Assembly (NCBI RefSeq): GCF_900176385.1
Contig: NZ_FWXN01000001.1
Location: forward strand, 124,001 to 188,000
Reading direction: 5' to 3'
Length of the DNA stretch: 64,000 nucleotides
Origin: Janibacter indicus
Lineage (GTDB): Bacteria > Actinomycetota > Actinomycetes > Actinomycetales > Dermatophilaceae
The notes under the pieces were generated by a model that was given only the letters and a program-made list of their open reading frames with translations, ran no database searches and had not been told where the DNA came from. Positions 60,250-64,000 of this stretch are shown piece after piece. Position numbers and translations under genes: made by a program. Position 1 is the first letter of the stretch. Every line of letters begins with the position of its first letter.

Positions 60250-61830
60250 ATGCACGGCTTCCACGTCTACGACACGACGATGCGCGACGGCGCCCAGCAG
60301 GAGGGGATCAACCTCTCCGTCGGGGACAAGCTGACCATCGCCCGTCACCTCGACGAGCTGGGCGTGACCCACATCGAAGGGGGCTGGCCCGGGGCCAACC
60401 CCAACGACACCGAGTTCTTCCGCCGGGCCCGCACCGAGTTGGAGCTGCGCTGCGCGACGCTCGTCGCCTTCGGCGCGACGCGCAAGGCCGGCGGCTTCGC
60501 CGCCAGTGACCCGCAGGTGCAGGCGCTGCTCGACTCCGGCGCCGAGGTCATCACCCTCGTGGCGAAGATGCACCCCGGCCACGTCGAGCGCGCGCTGCGC
60601 ACGACTCGCGAGGAAAACCTGGCGATGATCACCGACACCGTCGCCCACCTGCGGTCGCAGGGGCACACGGTCATGGTCGACGGCGAGCACTTCTTCGACG
60701 GCTACCAGCTCGACCGCGACTACGCCCTCGCCTGCGTGCGCGCCGCCCACGAGGCCGGCGCCGAGGTCATCGCGCTGTGCGACACCAACGGCGGCATGCT
60801 GCCCGGACAGGTGCGCGACGCTGTCGCCGACGTGCGCGAGGCGACCGGTGCGCGGCTGGGCATCCACTGCCACAACGACACCGGGTGCGCCGTCGCCAAC
60901 ACGATGGCGGCCGTCGAGGCCGGCGCCGACCACGTGCAGGGCACGGTCAACGCCTACGGCGAGCGCACCGGCAATGCCGACCTCATCACCGTCGTCGCCA
61001 ACCTCCAGCTCAAGCTCGGCATGGATCTCGTCGAGCCCTACCGGCTGCAGGACGCCACGCGGATCGCCCACGCGGTGAGCGAGGTGACCAACTTCCCGCA
61101 CTTTTCCCGACAGCCCTATGTCGGCTCGGGGGCCTTCGCGCACAAGGCCGGGCTGCACGCGAGCGCGATCAAGGTCGACCCCGACCTCTACCAGCACATC
61201 GAGCCCAAGGATGTCGGCAACGACATGCGCATGCTCGTCTCCGACATGGCCGGGCGGGCCACGGTGGAGCTGAAGAGCCGCGAGTTCGGCGTCGACCTCG
61301 CTGGCGACGACGCGGCCCTGACCCGCGTGCTGGCCAAGGTCAAGGAGCTCGAGCAGCGGGGCTACACCTTCGACGCGGCCGACGCGAGCTTCGAGCTGCT
61401 GCTGCGGCGCGAGCTGCAGGAGGAGGCGCTGGAGTACGCGCAGGTCGAGTCCTGGCGGATCATGATCGACGCCCGCGGCGGTGACGACGCCCTCTCGGAG
61501 GCGACGGTCAAGGCGGTCGCCGGCGGGCAGCGGCTCGTCGCGACGGGGGAGGGCAATGGCCCGGTCAACGCTCTCGACCAGGGCCTGCGGCAGGCCCTCG
61601 TCACCGTCTACCCGGAGGTCGAGCAGATCGAGCTCATCGACTACAAGGTGCGCATCCTCGACGCCGCCCACGGCACCGACGCGACGACCCGTGTGCTCAT
61701 CGAGCACAGCGACGAGCACACGTCGTGGACGACCGTCGGGGTCGCGCCCAACATCGTCGAGGCCTCGTGGCAGGCGCTCGTCGACGGCATCACCTACGGC
61801 CTGATGCGCGCCGGCGTGCCCGTGCGCTGA
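60250..61830 (+). CDS. cimA: Citramalate synthase
   Basis: This 526-residue DRE-TIM enzyme has FHVYDTTMRDGAQQEGINLS, IEGGWPGANPNDTEFF, and IHCHNDTGCAVANT. A C-terminal LeuA-dimer regulatory domain (about 380-520) has GNGPVNALDQGLRQAL. The CimA-type N-terminus and the overall length separate it from LeuA. It makes (R)-citramalate from pyruvate and acetyl-CoA, giving a threonine-independent route to isoleucine; the C-terminal domain should carry Ile feedback inhibition. It follows an Ile-type attenuator. Confidence 0.93.
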   Translation: MHGFHVYDTTMRDGAQQEGINLSVGDKLTIARHLDELGVTHIEGGWPGANPNDTEFFRRARTELELRCATLVAFGATRKAGGFAASDPQVQALLDSGAEVITLVAKMHPGHVERALRTTREENLAMITDTVAHLRSQGHTVMVDGEHFFDGYQLDRDYALACVRAAHEAGAEVIALCDTNGGMLPGQVRDAVADVREATGARLGIHCHNDTGCAVANTMAAVEAGADHVQGTVNAYGERTGNADLITVVANLQLKLGMDLVEPYRLQDATRIAHAVSEVTNFPHFSRQPYVGSGAFAHKAGLHASAIKVDPDLYQHIEPKDVGNDMRMLVSDMAGRATVELKSREFGVDLAGDDAALTRVLAKVKELEQRGYTFDAADASFELLLRRELQEEALEYAQVESWRIMIDARGGDDALSEATVKAVAGGQRLVATGEGNGPVNALDQGLRQALVTVYPEVEQIELIDYKVRILDAAHGTDATTRVLIEHSDEHTSWTTVGVAPNIVEASWQALVDGITYGLMRAGVPVR

Positions 61831-61851
61831 CCCCGGGGTCACTGAGCAAGG

Positions 61852-61900
61852 GAAACTGCCCCTTCGCAAGAGTTTCAAACTCTTGCGAAGGGGCAGTTTC
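61852..61900. terminator. Perfect 24-bp inverted repeat between convergent cimA and putA
   Basis: The arms 61852-61875 and 61877-61900 are exact complements separated by one base. Each contains CCCCTTCG or its inverse. There is no T-tract beyond GTTTC. It is a likely two-way terminator. Confidence 0.8.
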
Positions 61901-61938
61901 GCGGGTCACCCGAGAATCGTGGGACTCATGAGGTGGGG

Positions 61939-64000
61939 TCAGCCGGCCACGTGGCCGAAGCGGTGACGGGTGGTGCTCACCGCCTGCTCCCGGACGAAGG
62001 GGAGGACCTCGCGTCGTCCCGTGGCCAGCACCTCGCCGGTGATGACGTCCACACCTGCGGCGACGAGCTCGTCGACGAGCGACGGGGCGAGCGCACCGAT
62101 CGCGCGGACGCGCACGTCGCCGGCGCGGGAGGCGCGCGCGACGAAGGCCGCGTCGTCCTCGCGCACGACCTGCACGTGGCCGATGCTCGACGGGAGGTCG
62201 AGGCCTGTCGCCGCCGAGACGACGACGTGGGCACCGGTGAGCGTGGCCGCGGCGACGAGGCGCAGCAGCTCGACGACACGCGTGCCGTCACCGGCGCGCA
62301 CGAGCACCCGCGGGTGCGGGCGGTAGCGGAAGACATTGGACTCCACGACGAGGGCGCTCTCGTCGTGCTCGACGCCGAGCTCGTCGGCCCAGGCGGCCGC
62401 GTCGCTGGCGAGTGCCGCGTCGAGCCACGCCCGCTCGTCGTCGCCGACCGAGGAGCCGAGGGTGGCCAGCTGGGCGTCGACGGTGGCGCGGACCGCGGTG
62501 GCGACGGGTGCCCCCTTCGTCGGCAGGCCGGCTGCCGACCACGTGCCGAGCTGCGCGACGTAATTGGGGCCGCCGGCCTTGGCGCCGGGACCGATGGAGC
62601 TGGCCTTCCACCCACCGAAGGACTGGCGGCGCACGATGGCGCCGGTGATGTGCCGGTTGACGTAGGCATTGCCGACGGCGACCGTCTCGGTCCAGTGGGC
62701 GATCTCGCCCTCGTCGAGGCTGTGCAGGCCTCCGGTGAGGCCGAAGTCGGTGGCGTTCTGCAGCTCGATCGCCTCGTCGAGCGAGTCGGCGCGCATCAGG
62801 CCGAGGACCGGGCCGAAGACCTCGGTGAGGTGGAAGAAGGACCCCTGGCGCACGCCGTCCTTGACGCCCGGCGACCAGAGCCGGCCGGTGTCGTCGAGCT
62901 GGCGCGGCTCGACGAGCCACGACTCGCCCGGCTCGAGGGTGGTGAGGGCGCGACGCAGCTTGCCGGTCGGCTCCTCGATGACCGGACCCATGCGGGTGCC
63001 CAGGTCGGCGGGCCAGCCGACGGCGATCGACTCGACGGCGTCCACGAGCTGGCGGCGGAAGCGCTCCGACGTGCCGATCGAGCCGACGAGGATGCCGAGG
63101 GAGGCGGCCGAGCACTTCTGGCCGGCGTGGCCGAAGGCCGAGCTGACGAGGTCGGCGACCGCGAGGTCGATGTCGGCGGAGGGGGTGATGACCAGGGCGT
63201 TCTTGCCGGAGGTCTCGCCGAGGACGCGGGCGCCGTGCTCGCGCCCGGCACGCCAGCCGGCGAAGAGTCGCGCGGTCTCGCTCGCGCCGGTGAGCACGAC
63301 GGCGTCGACGTCCGCGTGCGCGACGAGGTGCTGACCCACCTCGTCCTCGTCGGTGCGCACGACGTGCAGCACCTCGCGGGGGATGCCGGCGTCGTGCAGC
63401 GCGGCGACGGTGACCTCGACGCAGACGGGGGTCTGCGGGGCGGGCTTGATGACGACCGCGGACCCGGCGGCAAGCGCCGCGAGGACGCCACCGATCGGGA
63501 TGGCGACGGGGAAGTTCCACGGCGGCGTCACGAGCGTCAGGGCGAAGGGGGTGAAGCTCGCCCCGTCGACCATGGCCCCGTCCTCGAGCTCGAGGGCCCG
63601 GTCGGCGTAGTAGCGGGCGAAGTCGACCGCCTCGGAGATCTCGGGGTCGGCCTCGGCGACGGTCTTGCCGGCCTCGGCGGCCATGACCGCGAGGATCTGC
63701 TCGCGGCGGGAGTCGATCTCGCGAGCAGCCTTGCGCAGCAGGTCTGCTCGCTCGGCGACGGGGCGGGCCGCCCAGCCCTCGTGCGCGGTGCGCGCCGTGG
63801 CGACGACCTCGTCGACCTGGGCGGTGCTCGTCAGGTGCGGGGAGGTCGGCTCCGGCCGGGGCGCGGCGACGGCGCGAGCGGCCCACGCGCGGTGGCCGGG
63901 CAGGGCGGCGTCGGAGTCGGGCGTGTTGTCGAAGGTGTCACCGATCGGCGGGCGCTCGGCGGAGCGGCGCGGCCCGAGGGGCGTGCTGCCGATGGCCTCG
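61939..64000 (-). CDS. putA: Bifunctional proline dehydrogenase / P5C dehydrogenase, 5' end beyond window
   Basis: About 690 C-terminal codons are present: the aldehyde dehydrogenase module with TPPWNFPVAIPIGG, catalytic Glu in LGETSGKNA, catalytic Cys in GHAGQKCSAAS, and IEEPTGKLRRAL. A further C-terminal domain of about 180 residues follows. The region upstream (MAAEAGKTVAEADPEISEAV) is typical of PutA, whose proline dehydrogenase part would lie past base 64000. It oxidises proline to glutamate. Confidence 0.88.
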   Translation of the reverse strand, partial: EAIGSTPLGPRRSAERPPIGDTFDNTPDSDAALPGHRAWAARAVAAPRPEPTSPHLTSTAQVDEVVATARTAHEGWAARPVAERADLLRKAAREIDSRREQILAVMAAEAGKTVAEADPEISEAVDFARYYADRALELEDGAMVDGASFTPFALTLVTPPWNFPVAIPIGGVLAALAAGSAVVIKPAPQTPVCVEVTVAALHDAGIPREVLHVVRTDEDEVGQHLVAHADVDAVVLTGASETARLFAGWRAGREHGARVLGETSGKNALVITPSADIDLAVADLVSSAFGHAGQKCSAASLGILVGSIGTSERFRRQLVDAVESIAVGWPADLGTRMGPVIEEPTGKLRRALTTLEPGESWLVEPRQLDDTGRLWSPGVKDGVRQGSFFHLTEVFGPVLGLMRADSLDEAIELQNATDFGLTGGLHSLDEGEIAHWTETVAVGNAYVNRHITGAIVRRQSFGGWKASSIGPGAKAGGPNYVAQLGTWSAAGLPTKGAPVATAVRATVDAQLATLGSSVGDDERAWLDAALASDAAAWADELGVEHDESALVVESNVFRYRPHPRVLVRAGDGTRVVELLRLVAAATLTGAHVVVSAATGLDLPSSIGHVQVVREDDAAFVARASRAGDVRVRAIGALAPSLVDELVAAGVDVITGEVLATGRREVLPFVREQAVSTTRHRFGHVAG

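Overview
The window is a stretch of a high-GC actinobacterial chromosome. It carries the GlgE maltose-1-phosphate glucan pathway, a single-cysteine arsenate reductase of the mycothiol type, GatCAB, an ECF41 sigma factor, citramalate synthase and the short actinobacterial LeuB. Together these point to Micrococcales; an Intrasporangiaceae/Janibacter-like host is my guess, not something the sequence proves. I see no rRNA, tRNA, CRISPR array or intact insertion sequence. Many genes have a TANNNT-like box 6-9 bases before the start codon and no Shine-Dalgarno, so leaderless mRNAs seem common.

Layout. 1-10.3 kb: alpha-glucan metabolism (glgB partial, mak, glgE on minus; glgP on plus; glgX on minus). 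10.3-15.5 kb: a tightly packed plus-strand run (YbjN-like, crotonase, methyltransferase, hexapeptide acyltransferase, YqfO-like), then etfBA. 15.7-16.6 kb: a secreted cell-wall enzyme. 16.7-23.2 kb: a metal-resistance island made of three modules, each an ArsR-family sensor plus efflux: arsR with arsI-acr3-arsC-arsC-arsC (arsenic), cmtR-cadD (Cd/Pb), and an ArsR/CDF pair (probably Zn/Co/Cd). 23.2-23.8 kb holds three gene remnants. 24-31.7 kb: cysteine desulfurase-mnmA-MetE-like operon, fadD, ligA, DinB. 31.8-38 kb: DEAD-box helicase, RsmC-like methyltransferase, tpx, HIT, SRPBCC, nitrilase. 38-41.4 kb: gatCAB. 41.5-46.9 kb: small secreted proteins, a dehydrogenase, sixA, and an ECF41 sigma factor with its carboxymuconolactone-decarboxylase-like partner. 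46.9-61.8 kb: branched-chain amino acid genes (ilvBNC, ilvD, leuB, ilvE, cimA), interrupted by a four-domain fused ABC exporter. The window ends inside putA.

How the genes work together. GlgE, maltokinase, GlgB, GlgP and GlgX build and recycle branched alpha-glucan; treS is not in the cluster. The arsenic module pairs efflux with two kinds of arsenate reductase. The branched-chain genes appear to be controlled on two levels. A GTCCCAC-N3-GTGGGAC operator or its half-sites precedes ilvB, leuB and ilvE. Two transcription attenuators with leader peptides precede ilvB (Leu/Val-rich) and cimA (ending Leu-Ile-Ile).

The most striking unexplained feature is a short DNA word, CGAAGGG(G/A)G, found roughly once per kb on both strands. 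It occurs inside genes, where it forces rare codons, and as inverted pairs in terminator stems. It is nearly absent from the metal island. This is the pattern expected of a DNA-uptake-type sequence. A longer repeat family of about 40 bases contains the same word and has entered three protein-coding genes.
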